Shown here: positions 37,001 through 47,700 of the stretch, in pieces
Layout: every line of letters starts with the position of its first letter
Numbering within the stretch: position 1 is the first letter of the stretch
NCBI GenBank assembly: GCA_009801015.1
Contig: VHZZ01000009.1
Span: forward strand, 73,227 to 137,226
Length of the DNA: 64,000 nucleotides
Source: Silene noctiflora
Lineage: Eukaryota > Streptophyta > Magnoliopsida > Caryophyllales > Caryophyllaceae
Reading direction: 5' to 3'
Program-made: the position numbers and the translations under genes
Notes under the pieces: model-generated
Seen by the model: only the letters and a program-made list of their open reading frames with translations
What the model was told of the DNA's origin: nothing
The model's database searches: none

Positions 37001-37163
37001 GTGTTTTTGTGTGGCCATCATATTGTACTTGATACCTTCAAAGATGGTGGCAATGGCTTCCGGTTTCTATTACTTTCGCCACCCAATGTTTCGGGACCGA
37101 GCTCCACCACCTGTAATCAATTTCTTTAAGAGACTTCCTTCACAATCTGATAGGATATTGTAA
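34071..37163 (+). CDS. MCTP16: Multiple C2 domain and transmembrane region protein (MCTP16-like)
   Basis: Intronless, 1,030 residues, as usual for plant MCTPs. Four C2 domains bind membranes and Ca2+, and a C-terminal PRT_C region anchors the protein in the ER; relatives such as QUIRKY act at plasmodesmata and in signalling between cells. C2A ~3-132 starts KKLIVEVVDARNLLPKDG. A Pro-rich linker ~134-290 has several PPPP runs. C2B ~297-430; C2C ~460-570; C2D ~612-745 (YGPKWVRTRTISDSLDPKW). PRT_C ends with WRDPRATGIFVALC and FFKRLPSQSDRIL. Membrane segments at ~855-888 and ~972-1002. The N-terminal C2A matches MCTP16 better than QKY from memory. The ATG at 34071 is used; a TTG four codons upstream is not a plant start. 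Confidence 0.95.
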   Translation: MATVKKLIVEVVDARNLLPKDGHGTSSPYVVVDFYGQRKRTQTIVKDLNPTWNEALEFNVGGPSDVFSDTVEIDVYHDKNFGPTRRHNHLGRVRLSSGQFVKKGEEALIYFPLEKKYLLSWIQGDIGLKVYYSDDVPPPPLTPSPPPEVSPPVVNEEPKPAEEKAENLNEPPGDTSAAPVPPLEPSNGNVDSKLPGEEFKDANELPPPPPSPARDQPPPPAMSPARDLPPPPSPRPNIEMMANTVSGSIPEVGIAGGGIPPAPIPSIPPTMPISRSISTASFESVSLERSTFDLVEKMHYLFVRVVKARSLPTNGSPVVKILVSGHRIVSKPARKTTFFEWDQTFAFARDAPDSSAILEVSVWDPPNPGGLADPTEGGLSMREFLGGICFDTSEIPLRDPPDSPLAPQWYRLEGGGAHMGDLMLATWVGTQADDSFPDAWKTDTAGNANSRAKVYLSPKLWYLRATIIEAQDLFAGSKDPMFQVKAQLGFQVLKTKPMVSRNGSPTWNEDLMFVAAEPFGDQLVFTLEQRQHKGSVMVGVARVGLNTIERRVDDRKVVPRWFTFDDPSTDEKRAYKPRVHLRICFDGGYHVMDEAAHVCSDYRPTARQLWKPAVGTVELGIIGCRNLLPMKGVDGKGCTDAFAVAKYGPKWVRTRTISDSLDPKWNEQYTWKVYDPCTVLTIGVFDSCGVFDSDELQEVTRPDIRIGKVRVRISTLQTGKVYRNVYPLLLLTPIGLKKMGDIELAVRFVRNTPTLDVLQVYSQPLLPLMHHIKPLALGQQEMLRNASVKILAVHLSRSEPPLRPEVVRYLLDADSNTFSMRKVRVNWFRIISLVAGVIDMVKWVEDTRTWKNPTSTILVHALLVMLVWFPDLIIPTLAFYVFVIGAWNYRFRSRDTLPHFDPKLSLAENIDRDELDEEFDMVPSSRPPEVFRGRYDKLRTLGARVQTVLGDLATQGERVQALVTWRDPRATGIFVALCFCVAIILYLIPSKMVAMASGFYYFRHPMFRDRAPPPVINFFKRLPSQSDRIL

Positions 37164-37248
37164 GATGAATATTAAGAGACTGATACTGTGTGTTTATATA
37201 AGAAACTGTACTGCCTCTGATTTTGCGAATTAGCTTTGTGGACTGGTG

Positions 37249-37254
37249 AATAAA
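37249..37254 (+). terminator. Poly(A) signal of the MCTP16-like gene
   Basis: AATAAA 85 bases after the stop codon, in an A/T-rich 3' end. A usual plant near-upstream element; cleavage probably follows within about 30 bases. Confidence 0.45.
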
Positions 37255-38638
37255 TTTCGATGAATTTCTTTTTCTGGGTAATATTAATGCAGTACTTCCT
37301 CCAATTCATCTAATTCTTTACGTTTGAATAAGATACTTCTAAAACAATGTAAAGAACCAAATAAAACTTATCTGTCTTTTAGGTCTCAGATGTACTTACA
37401 GTAAAGAGTGCATACCATATCAGTATCATGGCTTTGGCAAGATGCAACTAGACTAGTAGACTAGCTACATTATTCAGGAATCAGGATATCCATCTGCATT
37501 TGCAAAATATTACCACAGCTGTATAACATGTTAACCAGCCTCGGTTAAAAGTATACTGCGCACGCATGCCGGGATTTGAGAAATTTATGTGCTCAGTTGC
37601 TCTGTTTTGAGTGTCAGACATAGATATGTGAAAGAAAATAATTTGGTGAACATCGGGAGTAACATAGGCCAACGACAACAATTACAGCGATAGGTATTGC
37701 GGAACCTTTGTCCCGAATACAAAGCCAGAAAATAAATCAGGAAGAAGGCAAAAGAAACAGCCACCAAGGAAATCTTTCCTGCAGTCAGTTTACTGCTAAT
37801 ACAATTTTGAGACAGCACTGCCAATTCTCAGAGGATCTAATGATAAAACTCTTTTTTTTAGTACTCCCTCCGTTCCGATCATTTGTTTACCTTTGATTAA
37901 AATACCTCTCACAATGAATATAAAAGGTAAACAAATGATTGAGACGGATAGAGTATATAAGATCTATAACTGTTCAAATTTTCATCAAACAGCTAAAAAC
38001 CTAACATATATGTCAGGGCTACACCGCCGACACCCTACTATGAACTTTGAAGTATAAACAAGGCTACAAGCGCTTGTCCTTCCTAACTCTGACCACAATT
38101 TTTCCCCCCGAAGACAAATCACAGGAGAGGGGACACAAGAACTGATTCGATTTCGATTTCTCATCGGGCAAATACGATACATGTTTTAAATACACATGCA
38201 TAATTGCCATATATGCCAAAATATTATGATGCTGAACTTACTGATGCAAAATATGCAAGCCACTATTCAGAAACCTAGAAGCAGCCCCATTAAATGATGT
38301 ATAAAATAACCATATAGACTTGAATGACTATGAAAAGAGCAAACATACAGGCTTCAGATTTTCATAAACTTAAAGAGCAAGGAAAGTTTTATAAAAAGGC
38401 AAACAAAAAGGAACCAGAAACCTTTTTATTTTTCAAACAACAGAGTAGTATATTACAGTATCATCTGAAACCTTTTTATTTTTTGTTTTCCAAGTTTCTG
38501 CACATATCAAAAGCTCATAGGCTATAGCACACATACAAGTATACAAGAGAAAGCACATACATAAAGTACAGTTTTATGGTACTTGAGTTTCAACATCTTC
38601 ACCTGGATCCTGCAATCGTTGACAACGACCAGCTCCAT
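37255..38638. other. Convergent spacer between MCTP16-like and K/E-rich genes
   Basis: Holds a 90-bp Stowaway-like element (37864-37953). The right part, from roughly 38450, is likely 3' UTR of the minus-strand gene. No other gene is supported. Confidence 0.4.
37864..37953. mobile_element. Stowaway-like 90-bp element
   Basis: Flanked by TA on both sides. CTCCCTCCGTTCCGATCATT at the left matches, inverted, AATGATTGAGACGGATAGAG at the right, with GGTAAACAAATG arms. Its sister copy is at 42838-42928. No coding. Confidence 0.7.
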
Positions 38639-40048
38639 CTAGGGTCCCGCTTCAACTAAAGAAGTGGAACGCTTGACTTCCTTGACCTTCTCCATTAACT
38701 CACCACTTGCTTCTTCCGCTTCCTTGATTAGCTTAATGAGGTTAGCCTTTTCAACAAGAAGAGCTTCTATCTTTCCATCAACCTTCCCTAACTTCTTCTT
38801 TAGCTTCACAAGATCCTTCACCTTCTCACCTTCATCACTTTTATTGCTCTTATCCTTAACCTTCTCCTTTTTCTTCTTATGTTCCTCACTACTTTCCTCA
38901 GATTCAACTTCACTTGGTATTTCCCGTTGCCCAACTTCACACTTTATTTTCTCATCATCCTTGAATTTCTTATCATCCTTAGATTTTTTCTCGTCTTTGT
39001 TCTCCTTATCTTTCTTTTTAGTTTTCTTTTCCACTTTCTCCTCGGACTCTTTGTCACCTTCGGTCTTTGATTTACCGACCTCTTTGTTCGCACTATCATT
39101 TTCACCATCCTTCTTTTTCTTCTCCTTTTTCTCTTTCTTCTCTATTTTTTTTTCACCATCCTTAGTTTTCTTCTTCTCATCTTTCACTTCCTTTGCTCCA
39201 TTTTTCAACTTCACCTCAATTGACTCGTCTTCGTCATCACCATCTTTGTGCTTCTTCTCTTTCTTTTTCTCTTTCTTATCCTCTTTCTCATCATCTGTCT
39301 TCAATTTGCTGTCTGCTTTCTTCTCTTCATCATTTTTGCCATCCTTCTTTTTCTTTTCCTTTTTCACCTTCTTCTCTTCATTATCGTCACCATCATCAAT
39401 TTTCTTCTCCTTGTCTTTTGCTTCCTTAATTCCATCTTTCGACTTGTCCTCATCCTCGTCATCTTTGGGCTTCTTCTCTTTCTTTTTCTTATTTTTTTCT
39501 TTCTTCTCTTTCTCTTCTGACTGCTCCTCATCGTCGGTTTTCGTTTTACCGTCCACTTTGTCCTTTTTCTTCTCTTTCTTCTCTTTATCATTTTCACCAT
39601 CCTTCTTTTTCTTCTCCTTCTTCTCTGTCTTCTCTTCATCATTTTCACCTTCCTCCTTTTTCTTGTCTTTTGCATCCTTTGCTCCATCTTTCACATCTGT
39701 GTCTAACGTTTTCTTCTTCTTGTCTTCTTTGTTGTGTTTCACCTTTTCTAGTTCGCCCTCTGATTCATTTTTCGCCTGCTTCGTCTCCTCAGGTATAAGT
39801 ACGTTCACTTCCTTATCCTTCTCCTCAATTTCTTCATCCTTAAGACTATCATCATTTTGTTTTCCATTTCCTTTCTCCCTTGTTTCTTCTGATTTCCGTT
39901 CACACTTCTTAATTTCTTCCTCTTTCTTTGGTTCATCTACCTCAATAGGTATCTCCACAGTCTTTTTCAATGCCAACTCTTTCTCTATATCAGTCACTTC
40001 GTTACCGGGAAGCTCTTCCTTTTCCACAATAACAAATGAGTCTCCCAT
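38639..40048 (-). CDS. Lysine/glutamate-rich repeat protein with C-terminal coiled coil, unknown function
   Basis: Single coding exon, 469 residues; function not recognised. The N-terminus (MGDSFVIVEKEELPG) is less charged. Residues ~40-400 are mostly Lys, Glu and Asp, surely disordered and highly soluble. Residues 120-360 are three imperfect repeats of ~80 residues (120-203, 204-281, 282-360), each opening with a K-x-G-x-K-(D/E)-x-KD core and carrying KKEKKKKDG and (in the first two) KTDDE. Residues ~405-460 have a leucine/valine heptad pattern (LVKLKKKLGKVDGKIEALLV), a likely coiled coil. The 5' leader has a 1,525 bp intron. It is a real gene rather than low complexity alone: a clean start, a leader splice, and organised ends. 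A nuclear or chaperone-like role is possible but unproven. The opposite strand is also open for 488 codons, which is an artefact of Lys/Glu codons. Confidence 0.75.
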   Translation of the reverse strand: MGDSFVIVEKEELPGNEVTDIEKELALKKTVEIPIEVDEPKKEEEIKKCERKSEETREKGNGKQNDDSLKDEEIEEKDKEVNVLIPEETKQAKNESEGELEKVKHNKEDKKKKTLDTDVKDGAKDAKDKKKEEGENDEEKTEKKEKKKKDGENDKEKKEKKKDKVDGKTKTDDEEQSEEKEKKEKNKKKKEKKPKDDEDEDKSKDGIKEAKDKEKKIDDGDDNEEKKVKKEKKKKDGKNDEEKKADSKLKTDDEKEDKKEKKKEKKHKDGDDEDESIEVKLKNGAKEVKDEKKKTKDGEKKIEKKEKKEKKKKDGENDSANKEVGKSKTEGDKESEEKVEKKTKKKDKENKDEKKSKDDKKFKDDEKIKCEVGQREIPSEVESEESSEEHKKKKEKVKDKSNKSDEGEKVKDLVKLKKKLGKVDGKIEALLVEKANLIKLIKEAEEASGELMEKVKEVKRSTSLVEAGP

Positions 40049-40057
40049 CTTAATTTC

Positions 40058-41582
40058 CTGGCAAAGGAGAATAAAATTAAAATTGCATCATCATCGTAAA
40101 TTCATTAACATTAGAAAACATTTGAATTAAACAAGATAAAAGTCACATTGAGTACTTTACAGCGGAGACCTTTTACAAGTCTGCATCAATGTAATTAGCA
40201 ACTATCATACCATGTCAGACACTCAGACCAAGTTATACGAAGTAATTTACGACGGAGACCTGCTACGAGTCAGCATCAAATTAACCAGCAACTACCATAC
40301 ATGTCAGAACGTATCTCTACCATAGTAAATCCCCAACAAGGCTGCCACCAAGGGTGAGCTAAGAACCGATATATAGAGGTCATTTTACTATAGCCACAAC
40401 TGAAAGGAATGATTTAGAAGCTAGTTCACAGAGTAGATGACACTATGACAGGCACAGTCTCACGATACTAACGCTCTAGTCCCACGTGATTCATAGCTAA
40501 AACTCATCCAAGGAGAACCATTCAATGGTTTATCTTCTACTAATAATGTAAGAAGTAAGCTCGGAGATAAAAAGATCCATTCTTTGCCGGTTGAGTATGA
40601 TGAAATAAATCAAATTGACTCACTAAACTATCTCGGCTTCTTAAATCATGAAGCATAGATTGGTTAAAAAATTGCTTTCGACAACAAACAAATGCTTTAT
40701 GTTTAACATACTGGAAAGGCTATGTAATATACCTTCATATATTCTGACTCTCCTTACTCGCCAGACGCAAAAACGTTTTTGAGCCACTGGTTTGATGTTT
40801 ATTTGACTAGACAAAGAAAAATTTACTTTGCATCAAACAAACTAATTAGACATATAGCTCTTTCACCTTCATTGAGGTCAACCTCTATTTGTTTGTACCA
40901 TTAGGGTAAAGCTACTTACATTCGATCCCCCGCCCCCGACATCAATAGGCAGGGGTATTTGAGACACTAAGGTAACGCTGTTCTGTCATTATAAAAAGGA
41001 CCTACAAATGTTCAATTACGATGGCAACTCACAATCTTTGGAATTTCACCCCAAAAATAATACTGTTTAAAATCAAAATGCATCCCAAACATGTTGCTCA
41101 CCTCCCCCAATCACTAATTACAAAAACATTCGAGAATAATTCCAAGTTTCAGCGCGATGGCAGACGGATTTCCCCATAAAAGCCAATAACACAATAACAC
41201 CAAGTACATTGATCATAAATTTGCTTCCAAAATTGGAATCCTCCGCTTAATCAACAGTCTACAAAATGATAAACCCGTATCGATAATTGCCACCACCAAC
41301 AACAAAAACCCCATGATCAACACTAACAAAACATACCCAGTGATCAAATCCAGCTGAAAATGCACTTAAAAACCATCAAAATAGAAACCCATAGTCTAAA
41401 TTTCTAAATTACTAATAAAGTCACAACCTTTATCAGAATTTCAACACACAGCTGATTAAATTCAGTACCCAATTACAAAGTCAACATGAAAATGTTAGAT
41501 AAAAGACCGTCTCACGGTGTGAAACCGTCTCACACAATAACTACTGTACAGCAAGAAAACCCAGATTAAAAGTAAGCAATAC
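40058..41582 (-). other. 5'-leader intron of the K/E-rich gene
   Basis: Donor TTTCAAG/GTATTGC with GT at 41582-41581 and acceptor TTTGCCAG ending at 40058, nine bases before the ATG. The leader exon would be 41583 to about 41680. It contains a decayed SINE-like piece and, near the donor, an inverted pair around GACCGTCTCAC / CCGTCTCACAC (41506-41535). Long leader introns near the ATG often raise expression in plants. Confidence 0.6.
40905..40985 (+). mobile_element. Decayed SINE-like fragment in leader intron
   Basis: GGTAAAGCTACTTACATTCG, CCCCCGCCCCCGAC, then GGGGTATTTGAGACACTAAG and GTAACGCTGTT follow the block order of the SINE pieces at 24751 and 24846 but are well diverged. Confidence 0.35.
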
Positions 41583-42837
41583 CTTGAAAGTTGCAAGATT
41601 GGATCTTTCTTAATGGGTAGATGAGAATGTTGTAGAAGTGAACTTTGGAGAAATGTAGGACCTTAAATTACCAGAATTACATGATTAAACATCATATATT
41701 TATAGGATTGGATGCTTAAGGACGTGGGTTTACTTGGTCGGTGACTTAAAGTCATGTTTATCTGGGGAGCGGTAGTAGAAGCTACTCCGTAGTTCGTACT
41801 TTGTCATCAGATCTTGAGTTTCAGTTGACACTTGATACTTTGGCATTGACCCGACCTGTTTTGATTCGAATTTTATGTGGCTCATCTAATCTTTATCGTT
41901 AAATGAGTCGGTCAGTCGGGTAGTGTTTCAAGCTAAAGTTAAATGAATGGAAAGAAGAGAGTAATATTTCTAGTTCTCGTTCCCGTTGATCAACAAGTTA
42001 TGTCATCATCTACTGATAATCTATATTGATCAGATTGGGTTATTATCAAGTCAAGTTGCCGATATATTTGTGTTATTCTATATCTTATGTTTCAAATTTG
42101 ACTCATTAATATCACACACATATTGCCCAACAATTATTCGGTTTCATTTTATTTAAACCCGAGTAAAAAAGAGATATAGTGGACAATATGTTATAGATTC
42201 GAAATCCTCCAACTTTGATATTGCGCCACTCTTGTGACTCATTTGACACCAATTTTTTTTACGAGTTAATAAGAAAGCCGTACTCCCTCCGTCTCGGTCA
42301 TTTGTTTTTAACTATTCTATTTTGAGTTGTTTCGGTCAATTGTCTATCATTCTATGGAATGTCTTTAATGAACAATTTGATCCATTTATCATATAATCAT
42401 ATAACGCTATTGAGAGACCGTTTTTCCGAAGTTTTTGTGTTTACCATTATTAAGCTAATCCAACCTCCACACTAAACCCTTTTCTATTTGTAAGTTGGGT
42501 TGTAAAAACCCCCCAAAATTAAATCATGTAAATAAGGAGTAATGTAACTCATCAGAATTGTGGCCACCTGCTGCAGCCATGAACAACCTTCTCTCAGTAA
42601 CTCCCTAATCATTCTATTTTCTGGGTTTTTGATAATTACCCTTCTCTTATTTCAATGTGCGTGTGCTAAAGATATGTTCTTTGTTTTTTGTGCTTGCTGT
42701 TTCTGCTTACAGTTTGATCATATTGTTTTACTGCCTAATCTTTGTTGATTGTTCCTGTAATTTGGTTGATTCAATTCTGAACTTTGTTCATTGTTTTAAT
42801 CATGATTTTAAGAGGTGCCAGTGCTAAGTACTGAATT

Positions 42838-42928
42838 GCATTCATCTGTTCCAACCATTTGTTTACCTTTGATTAAAATATCCTACAAAGAATGATAAGA
42901 GGTAAACAAGTGATTGGGGAGGAGGGAG
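42838..42928. mobile_element. Stowaway-like 90-bp element, sister of 37864-37953
   Basis: CATTTGTTTACCTTTGATTA at the left is shared with 37864-37953. The right end GGGGAGGAGGGAG is followed by TA. The left end is more diverged. Confidence 0.6.
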
Positions 42929-43327
42929 TATTATGAACATAAAGATTGTGCTTTTCGATATAAAGAGGTAATTGACTTGATATTCGCGGTTGGGTGAATT
43001 TTTATAGGGAGTATATATGAATTACATAGCCTGGTTGGAACAGTTGAATCATGAAGTTTTGTGTGAGGAGGCTGAAATTTGCAGCAGGTAATATATAACG
43101 AGAAAAGTTTGTGTTAGGGTGTAGATTTATCTAAGTCCAAGTTCTAGGCTTTTGTGCTGTCTCTGCAAGTAGTGGAGGACATGAGTGTAGCAAGTCTAGC
43201 GACCATTGTTGCATGGAGATGACGATCTGGAGATGGGGCTGAATTATCAGAATTCTGGTGCACCGACCTGCAAAGTTTTTTAAAAAAATGGGATTCCGTG
43301 TTGCTAAAGGCTCTGTAGATCGATCCC

Positions 43328-43384
43328 ACATTACCCCGCCGTTTATGGAAGCCCTTGAGGCACTAGGGCAATGTTGTTGTTGTT
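43328..43384 (+). mobile_element. SINE 3' fragment (Au/TS-type)
   Basis: ACATTACCCCGCCG, GGAAGCCCTTGAGGCACTAG, GGCAATGTTGTTGTTGTT. Closest in the window to 24846-24934. Confidence 0.6.
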
Positions 43385-44743
43385 TGCCGTCTTCCTTCCC
43401 TGTTTCCAGCAAACTTTAACCAGTCCGGAATCTGGATTGTGACCCCCACTCCTTACCATTACTGGGTTGTCTGAGTATTCCATATGACACTGATGCAAAA
43501 GTCGCATTTTCCTCACATCATGCTTCTTGATTCAATATGAGAAGATCGATAATTTCATTAGAGAGCTCCTGGCTGGTACATCTCCAAACACTCTTAGTTG
43601 TACTGTTATTGGGAGTATGGACTTAGACCCCAAATATTTTACCCAGGATTTTAAAATCCTGGAGGAATTTGGATGCTGATATAATTTTGCTAACTAGTGT
43701 ATCCAAAGTTCTAAACTGTATTCAGGATGCAAAGGCTGCTGCTATGAAATGTAATCTTTGCTGTTTTTCCTATGCCTATGTAACTGTATGCTGGGATAAT
43801 CTTTTTTTTTTTCAAGTAATTAAGTTTGTCAATTGTCTTGCATTTCTGCTTGATTTTACAGCTGTTTTCTTTTGTTGCAATCAATTGAAAAAGAAATTGA
43901 GACAAAATGGCTGGCTTTCAGGTATACGTCTCTATGCTTACGGCCCACTCGTATTCTTTCTCAGGCTTCCGTATTCACTGAAGGAATCTGCAGACATTGC
44001 TTGAAAATGTTCATTAAGAGTATCAAGACTCCATTGCCTTTTATGAGAAATGTTCAAACTTCAAATGGGTAAATGTACATATTACTGATCATTACTGCTG
44101 TCATTGCAAGCTTTGGCACGACAAGAACGGCACTTGCAGACCTCTACTTCGTACGCCTTTACATACACAAGTTCATTTAATCTGTTATCTATGACCTTGG
44201 CTGCTATATATGGATCGGAATTTTTCCAAGCTCGACTCCTGCTATCTGTTCTTGTTTAGAGGCTTGCCAGTTGCCATTGTATCTGTTTTTGCTGAATTTG
44301 GTCGTCACATCTGTGATCTAGGTACGTTTCATACCTTTATCCTTTTCATTTATTTTCTTATCCTGTGATACTCCCTTAGAAGAAATTGAATAATTTCCTG
44401 TGTTATCTATGCATTATTTTTGTTTTGTTCAGATGAGAAGTACTGTCCTCCGTAAAATCAGCATCTATCTATATAGATTTACACCAGTTCTTGTAGGCCT
44501 TGTGTTGCCACAAGATTATCGTCATACCAACCTACCTCCGCAGTAATATAATTGATTCAGTGATTGTGTAAATAAGTATTCATATCAAAAGAATACACCT
44601 TTAATGACGATAAAATGTAGGAGGATAAGTCGAGACTAAATCAGATTATTCAAAATGCTCTATGTGCAAAGCCTGAAGAATAACTGAACAAATGAGTTTA
44701 TATTATTTACAGCTGAATTTACAGCAATGAAATCAAGGATTCA

Positions 44744-47700
44744 CTATACGGTAGATAACCTTATGGAGCTTCTTCTAAGCCAAAGTTCATACATGACCAT
44801 ATAAAAAGTATCAAAGTCACGCGGCGTCTTATTCCACTGAAAATGCTTCCTTACCTTCAACACATTGGCTTGCAAGATTGAGTATTCTTTAGGACTAATA
44901 CTTCTCAGGATTTTCTTCAAGTTAGGAATATCAGAAGATGTAACAATGACGGAAAAGCTCTTCCAATTTAGGATGTCCATGAAGGGAAGATCATAATGGT
45001 CGGCTAAAACCACTGGCACACATCCGTAGAAAATTGAGTCGCCTATACGGGCTGTGTTTACCTCAAACCCTTTCACATGGAGGCAGTATTTGCTCCCGAG
45101 TAGTTGCTCAGAGTAAGGCGCCTTCATCCTTCCGCTATGCACGAAGATGGCAGAGTCGTTTTGCCATGCTTGGTAAACTGTTTTGCGTAGCGGTGAATTC
45201 ATTGCTCCGGCAAAGAAGGCCAGTCTCTTCCTGGGATGATACAGGCATAATAATGTTAGGTACAAAGGTTATGTACATCTGACCGTCTTTTTTTCAGAGC
45301 GGAATCTTGTACATAGACGTGGTAATAATTCATAGTTTCATAGTTCATACCATTGGTAAACAAGGTCTCACCTTTTAGATAACCCGAGATCCGGAAGCTC
45401 ATCATGCCGAGGCCAAATTTGAGGAAGGGAAACATCCTTATGGGTATAATAATTAGGCAAAAAATAGCTGGAAGAGCAAACAACTTGAATAGCATTACTC
45501 TTCACATATTCAACCTTCTCCATTGCCATCCTACCAATCGAATGGCAAGCAACATAAAAATGATCGGCCCCGGCCGTTCTATTCCAATAAGGATAAGTCC
45601 GTCTAACATTCGCCATGTAGTCTCTTACAAAATCTTTTAGGCCTCCAACTCCAACTTTTTTATCGTTCCTTAAGCTTGCGATTGAGAATGGCAAGAAGAA
45701 GAGATCGGCCTTAAGTGGGTTGCTTGTTACAAATCGACTCGTGAAGAGTACATTTTTGAAGTATGCTTCACTTGCATAGTTACCTCCTGGCTCATTTTTT
45801 ACCGGGAGTAAAGAGCTGGCAAACGGGTCATTTTTATTATGAGGGTAAATGTAAATTTTAAAACTTTTTTTCATTTCATCGTAATTTTGTAGGAAGATTT
45901 CTTCGTCATGGTATACTTCGTCATAGTTTTGTAAGGTCGTCGGTTTATCTTGCTTCTCTTCGTCATCTCCGGGGTGATAATTTTCCAATGATCCTGTGAA
46001 TTTGTGTAAGACCATAACAGTTTTATATTTTATCAAAAATTATGTATGCAACCAAAATTTAAATGTTTTTTTAAAATGGTCACGTGCCTTGATATTTATG
46101 TTTTTGCGATCGATTTTAATTTATATATATACATCCCCTATCTATTAAATGAATAAGTGTATTCTCAATTTTTCCTTCCAAAAAACATCTTATTAAATAA
46201 GGAAACTAATTACAATCTATCTATTATAATTTCTAAATAAGGAAACTAATACTGATATTTTATTTCATTAAATTATTATCTTTCATTAAAATTAATATTT
46301 TCATCAAATTCTATTATTTTCGTTAAATTCTAAACTATAACCTCTTAATTAAAATATAAATAAAATTTATAAATATTAATTGTTAAATCTTTTATTAATT
46401 AATGCTATGATTTGAAAATGACTTGACTAACACTACGTATAAAACAAAAATGTAAATCGTTATCATTACTTTCGTGACAAAAATAATTAAGAGAATTTAA
46501 AAATTAAAATCATTAGGTTTGTGGTAAGATAATATTTTGTTTGAAATACATTTCAGCACATTACTCAATTCTTTTTGGTTAATTGTCAACTATAACTTTT
46601 TTTTTCCTCAAAGTAAAATACAGTGACGAGAAATATGAACAATTAATGAGATATCACTATTATATAAGTAATTTATTAAAAAAAAAAAAAAAAAACTCTA
46701 AATACCGTGCATTTATTGTACAAGGTCTAACCTAATTTACATAATACACAAATTGTACTGATAAATTAATGATCGAAATTATTAGTTGACTATGACATTT
46801 AAATGGGTTGGGAACTTGGGATGAAGGCAAGTACATGATTAGATTATGAGCAAATATTCGAATTATCACAATTTTTTGTTTAAGCTGATAGTCTCTTTTA
46901 AATTTAAAACGGGTTAAATAAATTAACAAAGCGTCTCCCTTGTGACGGGTCGGTATTTGTGACGGGTAATGTCACTCACAAAACGAATAAAGCAAAAGGT
47001 GGGGGCACCCCTCCACTTGCTTTCCTCTCTCCTCTCATGGGTCTTTTGTCTCACAATTTGGTACCCGTCTTCTCAAAGTGACGGATACCTTCCGTCACAA
47101 ATGAGAATTGCTCATAAATTAAATAGACAAAAACAGAATGATTATATATTACTGTAGGAAAGAGTTGGCATCCCTCCATAATGCTTAAAACTTGTTCTGT
47201 TTAGGCAAGTGGAATACTATTCCCCCCTCTTTAAGAGAGAATAATGGTTGAATTATTAAAAGGAAAATGAAAAATACAACTCTTAGGGCTGTATTTAAGA
47301 AGCTAAAAAATGAAATAAATACTTAATATATGCATTAATTGCATCGGTGGATATGTAATTTGGTTCCTAATTTCAAAATTAATACCAAATTTGAAAGATA
47401 TTTAATGCTTAAATACAACCCTAAGGGCTGTATTTATCATTACCCTTATTAAAAAGGGAGCTCCTTGCTCCTTTAATAATCCGTCTTAATTTTAAAACGA
47501 GTCAATTATATTATACATACGACAAAAACAGAATGCACTGAAATTAGTAAAAGGTTTGTCTCAACTATACAAATGGGGTATTATTTAACTTATTTTATTT
47601 TTAATATGAATATGATATATCCGTCTTAAGAAAGACTTATCGTTAATTTGAACATGTAGCAGCAATAATGTGAAAGAGAGATCCACATCAAATGGTAAAT

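Larger units (their letters stand above)
41690..44743. other. Spacer between K/E-rich and exostosin genes; possible decayed coding remnant
   Basis: Upstream region of the K/E-rich gene, then a Stowaway-like copy (42838-42928) and a SINE piece (43328-43384). Bases ~43520-44340 read in short stretches as protein-like sequence (for instance IEKEIETKWLAFR at ~43885 and SIAFYEKCSNFKW at ~44025) but in different frames and with stops. I could not name a parent gene. A spliced small gene or a pseudogene is possible; neither is shown. Confidence 0.35.

Noticed and set aside
38664-40130. 488-codon open frame on the plus strand, Ser/Phe-rich
   Set aside because: Exact antisense of the K/E-rich gene; Lys and Glu codons give few stops on the other strand. 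The minus strand has the organised repeats, leader splice and coiled coil.
46969-47157. Open frame sharing a ~35-residue peptide with a frame at 48160-48444
   Set aside because: The shared peptide is just the two copies of the 185-bp element translated; no gene context.
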